64,000 nucleotides of DNA from Streptomyces kanamyceticus (GTDB lineage Bacteria; Actinomycetota; Actinomycetes; Streptomycetales; Streptomycetaceae). Below the pieces are notes generated by a model that ran no database searches, had not been told where the DNA came from, and saw nothing but the letters and a program-made list of their open reading frames with translations. This document shows, piece after piece, positions 42,356 to 50,820 of the stretch. Position numbers and translations under genes: made by a program. Each line of letters starts with the position of its first letter. Positions within the stretch are counted from its first letter, which is position 1. Location of the stretch: contig NZ_CP023699.1 in NCBI RefSeq assembly GCF_008704495.1, positions 7,130,001 to 7,194,000 of the forward strand, written 5' to 3'.

Positions 42356-43383
42356 TCGGTGTCCCCGTGGAGCTGGTCCACCAGGGACTTGAGCACCCGG
42401 TCGGTGCGCGGCCCGTAGTTGAGGAGCACTCCGTCGTCGATCGAGACGATGCGCCGGTCGAGGCCCGCGGGGGTCTCGGCGACGCCGGGCACCTTGAGGA
42501 GCCCGTCCACGCCGTCCACCGATTCGAGTCCCTTGCTCATCACCAGGATCGCGTCGGGCGCGGCCTTGGCGAGGGCCTCGCTGGTGATCGCGGTGAAGTC
42601 CTTCTTCAGTCCTGACTCCTTGCCCGCGTCGACCGCGCCCGCCGCCTCCAGGAGCGAACTGGCCCCGGAATCACGGCCACCGAGCAGGTAGACGGAGGCC
42701 GAGCCGCGCAGATAGAGGAAGGCGACCCGAGGCTTCTTCCCGCCCTTGCCCTTCCCCTTGTTCGCGGGGATGCCCGCGCGGACGGCGTCGATCCGCCGCT
42801 CGGTGCGCGCGGTCAGCTCGGCGCCCGACTTCTCGACGCCCAAGGTCTTGGCGACCGCCTCGATGCGCGGGCTCACGTCGTCGAGGCCCTTGGCCGGGTC
42901 GAACACGACGAGCGGGATGCCCGCGTCACGGATCTGGTCGATGGCCTCGGCGGGCCCGGTGGTGGTGTCCGCGAGGACGACGGTCGGCTTGAGGGAGAGC
43001 ACGCTCTCCGCCGAGACGTCGTGGGCACGTGTCACCACCGGCAGCTTCTTGGCCTGTTCGAAGGTGGCGGTGATGTCGCGCGCCACCACGTTCTTCCCGA
43101 GCCCGAGGGTGAACACGATCTCGTTCAGGCTGCCGGTGAGCGGCACGATCCTGCTGGTGTCCTCGACCGTCACCTCGTGCCCGTCGGCGGAGGTGACGGT
43201 GGCGGGCAGCACGGGCTTCGGCGCCGTCTTCAGGGGCTCGACCCGGTCGGGGGCGGCCGCCTTCGCCTGCGTCTTCGGCGACCCCGCACCGCCGTCGCCG
43301 TCCGATGTCTGGCACCCCGTGAGGCCGAGGGCGAGTACGGCGGCCCACGCGCCTGCGATACGGAGTGAGCGCGGCATACGCAC
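42352..43383 (-). CDS. hmuT: Heme-binding ABC substrate-binding lipoprotein
   Basis: A 343-residue lipoprotein (lipobox LTGC near residue 23) of the class III periplasmic binding fold used for heme and siderophores. Visible elements are TSADGHEVTVEDTSRIVPLT, VSAESVLSLKPTVVLADTTT, the long spanning helix region and VAFLYLRGSASVYLLGGRDS. It captures heme and hands it to the permease. The start could be the Met at 43383 or the Met at 43377. It is divergent from the first HtaA gene; the shared promoter carries the best iron box of the window. Confidence 0.92.
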   Translation of the reverse strand: MRMPRSLRIAGAWAAVLALGLTGCQTSDGDGGAGSPKTQAKAAAPDRVEPLKTAPKPVLPATVTSADGHEVTVEDTSRIVPLTGSLNEIVFTLGLGKNVVARDITATFEQAKKLPVVTRAHDVSAESVLSLKPTVVLADTTTGPAEAIDQIRDAGIPLVVFDPAKGLDDVSPRIEAVAKTLGVEKSGAELTARTERRIDAVRAGIPANKGKGKGGKKPRVAFLYLRGSASVYLLGGRDSGASSLLEAAGAVDAGKESGLKKDFTAITSEALAKAAPDAILVMSKGLESVDGVDGLLKVPGVAETPAGLDRRIVSIDDGVLLNYGPRTDRVLKSLVDQLHGDTE

Positions 43384-43467
43384 CGAAGTCCACCGTCCTG
43401 TCGTGCTGTTGAGGTCCGAGGTGCCGGGGTTCCCGGTGGTGGGGGTTCCGGCCGAGATGATCGTAGT

Positions 43468-43486
43468 TTAGGTTAGCCTTACCTCA
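43468..43486. promoter_or_regulatory. Iron box shared by the heme importer and HtaA genes
   Basis: TTAGGTTAGCCTTACCTCA at 43468-43486 matches 16 of 19 positions of the DmdR1/IdeR consensus. It sits 85 nt before hmuT and 25 nt before the HtaA ATG, so one site can repress both directions under iron sufficiency. Confidence 0.8.
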
Positions 43487-43511
43487 TTAGCTAGCCCTGG
43501 AGGGGTCCCCC

Positions 43512-44993
43512 ATGCCGTCGTCGAGAAAGGCGCGCGCCACCGCCCGCGCCGGATCCGTGGCCGTCCTGACCGCACTCGTCGGAGCACTGCTCCCGGCGGC
43601 CACCGCGCACGCCGAGAGCCGCACGGTGCAGGGCGGACGGCTCGACTGGGGCATCAAATCCTCGTTCCAGAGCTACGTCACCGGACCCATCGCACAGGGC
43701 GCTTCGACGCTCCAGGGCGGCGCCGCCACGGTCGGCGGCAGCCAGTTCCGCTTCCACTCGGCGAAGGGTTCGTACGACCCGGACAGCGGCGCGTTCGGCG
43801 CGGGCTTCTCCGGTGGGGTGCGCTTCACCGGGCACAAGAAGGGCGGCTCGTACGAGCTCGATCTCACGATCAGCCGCCCTACCGTCAAGATCTCCGGCGG
43901 CTCCGGAACGCTCTACGCCGACATGGTCAGCAAGCAGAAGGGCACCGGCAAGGTCACCTCGACCGCGCAGGTGCCGCTGGCCTCGCTCAACATCTCCGGC
44001 ATCGACATGAAGGGCGGCACCGGGCCGATCGCCCTCAACAACCTGCCCGCGACGCTCACTTCACAGGGCGCGAAGGCCTTCGCCGGTTACTACACGGCGG
44101 GCACCGCGCTCGACCCGGTGAGCCTGTCCACGGACCTGACCGCCGCGCGGAAGCCCGCCGAGGGCAAGAACGACAAGAGCGACGAGGGCGACAAGGGCGA
44201 CAACGACAAGAAGTCGTCCGACAAGAAATCCGGCAAGAAGGACAAGGCGGCGGGCCGCATCGAGGACGCCGCCGTCGACTGGGGCGTGCGCCGCACCTTC
44301 CGTGAGTACGTCACGGGATCCATCGCCAAGGGCGAGTGGAAACTGTCCGCCGGGGCCCAGGACGGCGGCGCGCTCTTCCGCTTCCCGAAGGGCGCGGGGA
44401 CGTACGACGAGAAGAAGGGGACCCTGGCCGCGGACTTCGCGGGCACCGTCCGCTTCACCGGCGAACACGGCCTCGACCTCGCGCTCAGCAAGGTCGCCGT
44501 CGAGGTCGAAGACGGCAAGGGCACGCTCAGCGCGGACGTCCAGAGCAAGGGCTCCGACGGCAAGGACGTCTCCCTGAAGAAGGCGCCCCTGGTCACCTTC
44601 GCCGCCGAGGGCTTGGACCTGAAGCCCAAGGACGGCCTGGTCTCCCTCACCGAAGTGCCCTCGAAGCTCACCGCCGACGGCGCCAAGGCGTTCGGCGGCA
44701 TGTACAAGGCGGGCTCCGCCATGGACCCCCTCTCGCTCGCCGTCGCGCTCGACGGCGACGCGAAGCTGCCCGCGCTGCCCGACCTCGGCTCGTCCGCGAA
44801 GCCCGCGCCGCGGCCCGCGAAGTCCGCGGAGCCCAAGACCGAGAACGCCGCCGAATCCTCCGACTCCTCGTCGAACGCCGTGCCGATCGGCATCGGCGCG
44901 GGCGTGGCGCTGCTGCTCGCCGCGGCGGTGGCGTTCGGCGTCGTACGCAAGAAGCGGGCGGCGTCGGGCGCACCGACGTCCACGGACTCCTGA
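43512..44993 (+). CDS. HtaA-domain heme-binding surface protein with C-terminal membrane anchor
   Basis: A 493-residue exported protein. A signal peptide (VAVLTALVGALLPAATAHA) precedes two HtaA domains (about residues 36-205 and 245-410). Each starts with a Trp-Gly motif (RLDWGIKSSFQSYVTGPI; AVDWGVRRTFREYVTGSI) and ends in LPATLTSQGAKAFAGYY-like strands. A Lys/Asp/Ser-rich linker separates them. A C-terminal helix (VPIGIGAGVALLLAAAVAFG) and KKRAA tail anchor it. HtaA domains bind heme in Corynebacterium through conserved Tyr/His residues. GGAGGGG lies just before ATG 43512. It probably passes heme to HmuT. Confidence 0.93.
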   Translation: MPSSRKARATARAGSVAVLTALVGALLPAATAHAESRTVQGGRLDWGIKSSFQSYVTGPIAQGASTLQGGAATVGGSQFRFHSAKGSYDPDSGAFGAGFSGGVRFTGHKKGGSYELDLTISRPTVKISGGSGTLYADMVSKQKGTGKVTSTAQVPLASLNISGIDMKGGTGPIALNNLPATLTSQGAKAFAGYYTAGTALDPVSLSTDLTAARKPAEGKNDKSDEGDKGDNDKKSSDKKSGKKDKAAGRIEDAAVDWGVRRTFREYVTGSIAKGEWKLSAGAQDGGALFRFPKGAGTYDEKKGTLAADFAGTVRFTGEHGLDLALSKVAVEVEDGKGTLSADVQSKGSDGKDVSLKKAPLVTFAAEGLDLKPKDGLVSLTEVPSKLTADGAKAFGGMYKAGSAMDPLSLAVALDGDAKLPALPDLGSSAKPAPRPAKSAEPKTENAAESSDSSSNAVPIGIGAGVALLLAAAVAFGVVRKKRAASGAPTSTDS

Positions 44994-45018
44994 CCCCTCC
45001 CGCGGTTTTCCCTCCGTT

Positions 45019-45042
45019 CCCTCCCTCCCTCCCTCCCTCCCT
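45019..45042 (+). repeat. Six tandem CCCT units before a ribosome site
   Basis: Six perfect CCCT tetramers lie 5 nt before AAGGAG (45048-45053) of the second HtaA gene, in a longer pyrimidine tract. In mRNA the CUCC units are complementary to GGAG, so they can mask the ribosome site in several registers. The complementary strand is GGGA x6 and could form a G-quadruplex. Confidence 0.7.
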
Positions 45043-45063
45043 CTCCCAAGGAGAAGCCTGATC

Positions 45064-46584
45064 ATGGCCGCCAACCGTCGACCCATAATCCTCGCGGCAG
45101 CCGTCGCCACCGCGGTGACGCTCGGCGCGAGCGCCCTCGCGCTGCCCGCGCTCGCCGCCGACGGCGAGAAGGCCGCGCCGCCGAAGCTGGAACTGAAGAA
45201 CGGCACGCTGGACTGGGGGCTCAAGGAGTCCTTCCGCAAGTACGTCGCGGGGATCGCCCACGGCACCATCGAGGCCACGGACGGCGCCAAGCAGGCCGAG
45301 GGCAACGGGGTGTTCACCTTCACCGAGGGCAAGGGGACGTACGACCCCGGCCCCGCGCACGCGATGAACACGGCGTTCAAGGGCAGCCTCCGCTTCGTCT
45401 CCAAGGCGCACACCTTCGACATCAAGATCGCCGACGTGAAGGTCCGCACCGAGGGCAAGGCCGGTGCCATCCAGGCCGACGTTACCCTCAACGGCGCCAC
45501 CCAGAACGACATCGACCTCGCCAAGCTCGACCTGAGCACCGTCCGCCCTGGCCAGGGCGAGGGCGGCGCGATGGTCTTCAAGGACATCCCGACGACGCTG
45601 ACCGCCGACGGCGCCAAGGCGTTCAACGGCATGTACGCGGCGGGCGAGAAGCTCGACCCGGCCACGCTCACCGTGACGCCGGGCGGCCCGGTGACCGAGG
45701 AGCCGACGGTCGCCCCGACCGAGCCGACCAAGACCCCGAAGCCGACGGTCGACCCGACGGAGCCGACCAAGAGCCCGAAGCCGACCGCCGACCCGACCGA
45801 GCCCACGGCCAAGCCCACCTCCGGCACCGAGCAGCCCGCCGACAAGATCGCCGAAGGCAGCCTCTCCTGGGGCCTGAAGCAGACCTTCCGCAAGTACATC
45901 TCCTCCGGCGGCAGCATCTCCGTCGCGGGCGGGGCCAAGAAGGTCTCCAGCGGCTACACGTTCCCGTACGCCAAGGCCGACGTGGACGCCGACGCCAAGA
46001 AGATCGACGCGTCCTTCGGCGGCAGCGTCCGCTTCCTGTACAAGGCGCACGGCCTCGACATGAAGTTCGGCGACCTCAAGGTGCAGGCCGACGGCGCCAA
46101 GGGCACGCTCCTCGTCGACGTCACCACGCCCCAGGGCACCAAGAACGACGTGAAGTTCGCGACGCTCGACCTCTCCAAGGTCTCGTACGCCGCGAAGGAC
46201 GGCGTCGTCCGGTTCGACAAGGTCCCCGCGACCCTCACGGAGGCGGGCGCCCAGCAGTTCGTCAACCGCGGCACGCGCCCCTACGAGCCCGGCGAGAAGC
46301 TCGACCCGGTGACCCTCGCGCTCGGCGGCGACCTCCCCTCCGACGGCGGCCAGGCCGGCAACGCCCCGATCGCCGACAGCGGTACGACGGGCTCCGGTTC
46401 GGTGGGCGGCGGCGGTTCGGTCGGCGGCGGCTCGGCCGACACCGGCGACACGGGCTCCCTGGCCTCCACCGGCGCCTCCGTGCCCTCGACCGCGTTGCTC
46501 GGCACGGCGGGCGTGGCGATGGCGGCGGGCGCGGCGGCGGTGGTAGTGGCGCGCCGCAAGCGCGGCGGCCCGGAAACGGCCTGA
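45064..46584 (+). CDS. HtaA-domain protein with LAxTG sortase signal
   Basis: A 506-residue exported protein with a signal peptide (AAAVATAVTLGASALALPAL). Two HtaA domains (about 45-195 and 255-420) start NGTLDWGLKESFRKYVAG and EGSLSWGLKQTFRKYISSGG. A repetitive Pro/Thr linker (EPTKTPKPTVDPTEPTKSP) lies between them. The C-terminus carries LASTG followed by a hydrophobic helix and RRKR, matching the class E sortase LAxTG signal, so it should be covalently attached to the wall. It is co-directional with the first HtaA gene after a 70-nt gap with a CCCT tract, and probably works with it in a heme relay. Confidence 0.93.
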   Translation: MAANRRPIILAAAVATAVTLGASALALPALAADGEKAAPPKLELKNGTLDWGLKESFRKYVAGIAHGTIEATDGAKQAEGNGVFTFTEGKGTYDPGPAHAMNTAFKGSLRFVSKAHTFDIKIADVKVRTEGKAGAIQADVTLNGATQNDIDLAKLDLSTVRPGQGEGGAMVFKDIPTTLTADGAKAFNGMYAAGEKLDPATLTVTPGGPVTEEPTVAPTEPTKTPKPTVDPTEPTKSPKPTADPTEPTAKPTSGTEQPADKIAEGSLSWGLKQTFRKYISSGGSISVAGGAKKVSSGYTFPYAKADVDADAKKIDASFGGSVRFLYKAHGLDMKFGDLKVQADGAKGTLLVDVTTPQGTKNDVKFATLDLSKVSYAAKDGVVRFDKVPATLTEAGAQQFVNRGTRPYEPGEKLDPVTLALGGDLPSDGGQAGNAPIADSGTTGSGSVGGGGSVGGGSADTGDTGSLASTGASVPSTALLGTAGVAMAAGAAAVVVARRKRGGPETA

Positions 46585-46593
46585 CACACACCT

Positions 46594-46633
46594 AAGCGCC
46601 GGAGGGGCTGAGAATTCAGCCCCTCCGGCGCTT
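46594..46633. terminator. Bidirectional terminator with perfect 18-bp stem
   Basis: AAGCGCCGGAGGGGCTGA (46594-46611) is followed by its exact complement at 46616-46633 around a GAAT loop. It lies between the convergent HtaA and heme oxygenase genes. The core is the same dispersed sequence seen at 24692-24786. Confidence 0.85.
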
Positions 46634-46678
46634 GAGGAGCGGGGGCCCGGGGGCGGAGCCCCCGAGACACCAGCCCCG

Positions 46679-47347
46679 TCAGGCACTCAGCGGAAACTCT
46701 TCCCCGAGCTCACGGAAGACCGCCGTATTCAAAGCGAAAGCGTTCTTGCACTCGTCCACGATCCGCTTCCTCTCCAGCTCGTCCGTGACCACCGAGTCGA
46801 TCCCGTCGAGCAGCTCCCGATACCCCCGCTTGAACGCGGCCGGGTTGGAGATGCCCTCGAAGACGTAGAACCGGACGCCGTCGCCCTTGCGCGCGAAGCC
46901 CCAGGTCTGCTCGGCCTTGCCTCTGATGATCTGGCCGCCGGAGAGGTCGCCGAGGTAGCGGGTGTAGTGGTGGGCGACGTAGCCACCGGGCCAGGTGCGT
47001 GCGCACTCGGCGACGCGGTCCGCGTACGCGGCGGTGGCGGGCAGCGGGGTGAGGCCCGTGCGCCAGTCGGCGCCGCGCAGGTGGGCGAGGTCCCGCTCGA
47101 GCTCGCTCACGCGCGCCAGCTCGGGCTGTATGAACGGCCCCGCGACGGGGTCGTCGCGCAGGGTCCGGGCGCCGTCCTCCAGGGAGCGGTACACGAACCA
47201 CAGCTGTTCCGTATAGCGCGTGTAGGCGTCGACGCCGAGCCTGCCGCCGAGCATGTCGCCCATGAACGTGGAGGTCTCGGCCTCGGTGTGCTGCTCGTGC
47301 GACGCGGTGCGGATGACCGTGGAGAAGGGCGTGAGCGGCGTGTCCAT
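46679..47347 (-). CDS. Heme oxygenase (biliverdin-producing)
   Basis: A 222-residue HO-1/HmuO-type enzyme that opens heme to biliverdin, CO and ferrous iron. The proximal heme ligand lies in IRTASHEQHTEAE, and the distal helix has RYLGDLSGGQII with the flexible Gly kink. Length and spacing are typical. GGAGG lies 6 nt before ATG 47347. An iron-box-like site is 69 nt upstream. It is the logical end point of the adjacent heme-uptake genes. Confidence 0.95.
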   Translation of the reverse strand: MDTPLTPFSTVIRTASHEQHTEAETSTFMGDMLGGRLGVDAYTRYTEQLWFVYRSLEDGARTLRDDPVAGPFIQPELARVSELERDLAHLRGADWRTGLTPLPATAAYADRVAECARTWPGGYVAHHYTRYLGDLSGGQIIRGKAEQTWGFARKGDGVRFYVFEGISNPAAFKRGYRELLDGIDSVVTDELERKRIVDECKNAFALNTAVFRELGEEFPLSA

Positions 47348-47415
47348 GAGGGACCTCCAGAGGGAGCCGGGCGATGACGGGATGGCGGGAACCGGTGCGA
47401 TCCCTGCAGATCATG

Positions 47416-47434
47416 GCAACTTAGGCTTACCTAA
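47416..47434 (-). promoter_or_regulatory. Iron box before heme oxygenase
   Basis: The minus strand reads TTAGGTAAGCCTAAGTTGC; its left 13-14 bases match the iron-box consensus well, while the right end is degenerate. A short perfect symmetry CTTAGG-CTTA-CCTAAG lies inside. DmdR1 control is inferred. Confidence 0.6.
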
Positions 47435-47494
47435 GTCAACTGGTTCCCGACGTCCTGTCGGTAAAAAACTACCCGCTCCCCGCGCCCGGAACCA

Positions 47495-47531
47495 CGAAGA
47501 TCCGGATCCTCTGGTCGGATCCGGATCTTCG
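47495..47531 (-). terminator. Terminator of the methionine aminopeptidase gene
   Basis: A perfect 15-bp stem (CGAAGATCCGGATCC at 47495-47509 with its complement at 47517-47531) closes a 7-nt loop, 30 nt after the aminopeptidase stop. Confidence 0.85.
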
Positions 47532-47561
47532 AAGGGGCGCTCGGCGCGCGGCGGGGCGGTC

Positions 47562-48419
47562 TCAGGGCAGCGTGAGGATCTCCGCGCCGGTCTCCGTCAC
47601 CACGAGCGTGTGCTCGAACTGCGCGGTGCGCTTCCTGTCCTTGGTGACGACGGTCCAGCCGTCCTCCCACATGTCGTACTCGTACGTGCCGAGCGTCAGC
47701 ATCGGCTCGATCGTGAACGTCATGCCGGGCTGGATGGTGGTCGTGGCGTGCGGGCTGTCGTAGTGCGGGACGATCAGCCCGGAGTGGAAGGACGTGTTGA
47801 TGCCGTGACCGGTGAAGTCGCGCACCACTCCATAGCCGAAGCGCTTGGCGTACGACTCGATGACACGGCCGATGATGTTGATCTGCCGACCGGGCTTGAC
47901 GGCCTTGATGGCGCGGTTGAGGGACTCGCGGGTCCGCTCGACGAGCAGCTTCGACTCGTCGTCCACGTCGCCGACGAGGTAGGTGGCGTTGTTGTCGCCG
48001 TGCACGCCGCCGATGTACGCCGTGACGTCGAGGTTGATGATGTCGCCGTCGTTCAGGACGGTGGAGTCGGGGATCCCGTGGCAGATGACCTCGTTCACCG
48101 AGCTGCACAGCGACTTCTGGAAGCCGCGGTAGCCCAGCGTCGAGGGGTAGGCGCCGTGGTCGCACATGTACTCGTGCGCGACGCGGTCGAGCTCATCGGT
48201 GGTCACACCGGGCGCGATGTGCTTCGCGGCCTCTTCCATGGCGCGGGCGGCGATGCGGCCCGCGGTGCGCATCAGCTCGATGGTCTCGGGGGTCTGCACC
48301 TCGGGCCCCGCGTACGGGGTCGGCGCGGGTTTCCCCACGTACTCCGGGCGCCTGATGTTGCCGGGTACGGAACGGATGGGGGAGAGCTCCCCTGGGACGA
48401 GCGGTGACTGGCCAGACAT
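47562..48419 (-). CDS. map: Type I methionine aminopeptidase
   Basis: A 285-residue metalloprotease removing initiator Met from new proteins in the cytoplasm. The pita-bread fold has the five metal ligands: [20 protein letters not shown] (two Asp), DFTGHGI (His), FTIEPML (Glu) and QFEHTLVV (Glu). A 40-residue N-terminal extension with PxxP motifs is usual for actinobacterial MetAP1c forms. It is monocistronic with a strong terminator. Streptomyces usually carries several map paralogues, so this one may be the non-ribosomal-operon copy. Confidence 0.95.
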   Translation of the reverse strand: MSGQSPLVPGELSPIRSVPGNIRRPEYVGKPAPTPYAGPEVQTPETIELMRTAGRIAARAMEEAAKHIAPGVTTDELDRVAHEYMCDHGAYPSTLGYRGFQKSLCSSVNEVICHGIPDSTVLNDGDIINLDVTAYIGGVHGDNNATYLVGDVDDESKLLVERTRESLNRAIKAVKPGRQINIIGRVIESYAKRFGYGVVRDFTGHGINTSFHSGLIVPHYDSPHATTTIQPGMTFTIEPMLTLGTYEYDMWEDGWTVVTKDRKRTAQFEHTLVVTETGAEILTLP

Positions 48420-48487
48420 GCCAGCGAGTCTAGCCAGCGGAGGTGGGGCAGCATGGCGTCAGGAACGCGTGACGAGAGGAGCGGGTC

Positions 48488-48721
48488 ATGGCGCTGTTCA
48501 AGAAGCGGACGGTCGGCAAGCCGGGCGAGTGGTTCTACTGCCTGGAACACCAGAAGGTCGAGGAGGGGCCGGACTGCCCCGGCAAGGACCGGATGGGGCC
48601 TTACGCGTCCCGCGAGGAGGCGGAACACGCCATGCGGACCGCTCGGGAGCGGAACCTTGAGTGGGAGAACGATCCCAAGTGGCATGACTCGGGGGCCCGG
48701 GGCGAGGACGGCGACGCGTAA
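48488..48721 (+). CDS. Small conserved protein with Cys pair and SPOR-like helix
   Basis: A 77-residue soluble protein: KPGEWFYCLEHQKVEEGPDC, then DRMGPYASREEAEHAMRTA and RERNLEWENDPKWHDSG. The order 'GPYASREEAEHAM' is the usual form of small actinobacterial proteins with a SPOR-like or ribosome-associated look. Two cysteines with a nearby His could bind metal. Function is unknown. GAGGAG precedes ATG 48488. It is divergent from map. Confidence 0.83.
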   Translation: MALFKKRTVGKPGEWFYCLEHQKVEEGPDCPGKDRMGPYASREEAEHAMRTARERNLEWENDPKWHDSGARGEDGDA

Positions 48722-48770
48722 GCCTGGCGGCTGGCGGCTGGCGGGGACCTGCGGGCAGGGTGTGGCTGGT

Positions 48771-48796
48771 CGCGCAGTTCCCCGCGCCCCTTACGG
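48771..48796. repeat. Copy of the dispersed foldback-arm sequence
   Basis: The stretch contains GCGCAGTTCCCCGCGCCCCTT, nearly identical to the right arm of the foldback at 20123-20147. It follows the small-protein gene and reaches the 3' end of the MFS gene. Confidence 0.6.
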
Positions 48797-50077
48797 GGCC
48801 ACCGGCTCCGACGTGTCCGGTGCGCCGCGCTCCCTGCGTCGCTTCGCGTCCGGGTCCGTCGTCGCGTCGTACGAGATCAGCCGTGGCAGCGCCGCCGCCA
48901 GGATGCCCACCGAGGCCACGCAGGCCAGGCCGCCGGACCAGATGGCGGAGCGGGTGCCGGTCCAGCCCGCCGCCGCGCCCGCGCGGACCTGGCCGAGCTG
49001 GGGGCCCACGCTGTAGGAGAGGACCTCGATCCCGGCGAGCCTGCCGCGCAGCTCGTCGGGGATCGTCTGGTTCCAGATGGTCGAGCGCCCGAGCCCGCTC
49101 AGCATGTCGCCCGCGCCCGCGAGGGCGAGGCAGCCGAGGACCACCCAGACGTTCGAGAACCAGCCCGCCGCCGTGATGGCCAGGCCCCAGCCCGTCGCGC
49201 CGAAGATCACGAGCAGTCCGTGCCGCCGCACCCGCGAGGTCCACCCGCTGGTGAGGCTGAGCAGCAGCGAGCCGACCGCGCCCGCCGCGTACATCAGACC
49301 CAGCGCCCACTTCGCGTCCAGGTCGTCCGCGAGGAACGGGAAGATCGTGTTCGGGAAGGCGAAGAACATCGCCGCCATGTCGATCGCGTACGTGCCGACC
49401 AGCACGGGACGCGACCACGCGTACCGCGCGCCCTCCGCGAGGCCCTTCAGCGACGGCTTCTCCGCGTCGTGCGCGGCGGGCGCGGGGGAGATGCGGGTGC
49501 ACAGCGCGACCGAGAGGGCGAAACAGACGGCCGTGACCGCGTACGCCGACGCGTGACCGGCGTACGCCACGACGATGCCCGCGAGCGAGGGCGCCGCGAT
49601 GGCGCCCACGTTCCAGCGCAGCGAGTTCAGCGCGGCGGCCGCCGTCAGCTGGTCGTGCGGCACGATCCGCGCCATCAGCGAGTCCAGGGCGGGCCGTTGC
49701 AGCCCGGCGAGCGCGGAGACACCGGCCGCCACGACGTACAGCGGCCAGAGCAGCGGCTCGGACAGCAGGGCGTTCACCAGGAGGACGACGGCGAGCAGTC
49801 CGAGGCCCGCCTCGGTCAGCAGGATCACCTTGCGCCGGTCCACGGCGTCGGCGAGCGCGCCCCCGTACAGACCGAAGACGATCAACGGCACGAGCTCCAC
49901 CGCGCCCATCGCACCGACGGCGAGCGGCGAGTCCGTCAGCTCCTTGATCTGCAGCGGCAGGGCGACCAGCGCCATGAAACTGCCGAAGGTGGTGACGAGC
50001 CCCTGCACCCACAGCAGCCGGAAGTCACGGGTGGACCGCCAGGGGGAGAGGTCGGGCAGTATCGCTGAGAGAGGCAC
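48791..50077 (-). CDS. MFS transporter (EntS/MFS_3-like)
   Basis: A 428-residue, 12-TM exporter. The first helices read FRLLWVQGLVTTFGSFMALV, and the motif-A-like loop is GGALADAVDRRKVILLTEAG. The central loop is short and charged. It resembles the biosynthetic-cluster exporter at 3662-4969 in family but not closely. The substrate is unknown. The start is GTG at 50077 without a clear ribosome site. The C-terminal tail is acidic and Pro-rich. Confidence 0.88.
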   Translation of the reverse strand: MPLSAILPDLSPWRSTRDFRLLWVQGLVTTFGSFMALVALPLQIKELTDSPLAVGAMGAVELVPLIVFGLYGGALADAVDRRKVILLTEAGLGLLAVVLLVNALLSEPLLWPLYVVAAGVSALAGLQRPALDSLMARIVPHDQLTAAAALNSLRWNVGAIAAPSLAGIVVAYAGHASAYAVTAVCFALSVALCTRISPAPAAHDAEKPSLKGLAEGARYAWSRPVLVGTYAIDMAAMFFAFPNTIFPFLADDLDAKWALGLMYAAGAVGSLLLSLTSGWTSRVRRHGLLVIFGATGWGLAITAAGWFSNVWVVLGCLALAGAGDMLSGLGRSTIWNQTIPDELRGRLAGIEVLSYSVGPQLGQVRAGAAAGWTGTRSAIWSGGLACVASVGILAAALPRLISYDATTDPDAKRRRERGAPDTSEPVAP

Positions 50078-50138
50078 GAGGAACCATGCTCAGCGGAGGC
50101 ACGTGTACGGGCAACTCAATTATCCGCGCCGGGCCGGT

Positions 50139-50741
50139 TCACCACCGCGTGGGCGGCGGTGAGGTCAGCTGGTCGGCGAGGCGGGAGAGACGGTCCCGGA
50201 AGCGGTGGCGGGGGCGCGGGGTGGGCAGCGCGTTCTCGCCGGTCGCCGCGCTCACCAGGTGCTGGACCGTGTCGAGGTCGAGGTCCGTGTCGGCCGGTAC
50301 GGCGAGTGCCTCGTGCGAGAGGGCGTCCAGGTCCCGGTCGCCCGAGCCGAGCGAGAGCACCGTCGCCCCGGCCCGCCTCGCGTCGTGCACGCGCGAGAGC
50401 AGCTCCGCGTCCGGCGCGTCCGGCGCCACGACGAGCAGCGTCTCGCCGCGCCGCGCCGCCTCGATCCGGCCGAGCCCGGTCGACAGGTGCGCGGGATCGC
50501 CGGGCAGGATCCGGTGCCGTACGAGCGTCGGCGTCAGCTCCGGCGTGCCCGACCAGGCCGCCTCGTCCACCAGGTGCGCGGCCAGGTGCCACGGCTCGTA
50601 CACCTCGGTGCCCACAAGCAGCAGCCCGCCGCCGTGCGGCAGCACGGAGGAGCGCAGCGTCCCCGCGAAGCGGCGGGTGGCACCGGGCCACTCGGTTCCC
50701 GCGAGCACTTCGCGCAGCAGCGCGACCCGTACGGCGTCCAT
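50139..50741 (-). CDS. Conserved hypothetical protein with SIS-like pattern
   Basis: A 200-residue soluble protein. Two parallel-strand blocks (GGGLLLVGTEVYEPWHLAAH and ETLLVVAPDAPDAELLSRVH, followed by ATVLSLGSGDRDLDALSHEA) suggest a Rossmann-like, SIS-type sugar-phosphate domain, but the Ser-rich phosphate loop is not obvious. No function is assigned. It precedes the MFS gene in the same direction (61-nt gap) and is divergent from the sialidase. Confidence 0.75.
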   Translation of the reverse strand: MDAVRVALLREVLAGTEWPGATRRFAGTLRSSVLPHGGGLLLVGTEVYEPWHLAAHLVDEAAWSGTPELTPTLVRHRILPGDPAHLSTGLGRIEAARRGETLLVVAPDAPDAELLSRVHDARRAGATVLSLGSGDRDLDALSHEALAVPADTDLDLDTVQHLVSAATGENALPTPRPRHRFRDRLSRLADQLTSPPPTRW

Positions 50742-50820
50742 GCCGTCGCATCCTGCCCGAACGGGCCACTCGTGACCGGGAGTTCACCGGGAATTCCCCC
50801 GGAGCGGGGAAGGGCGGGGG

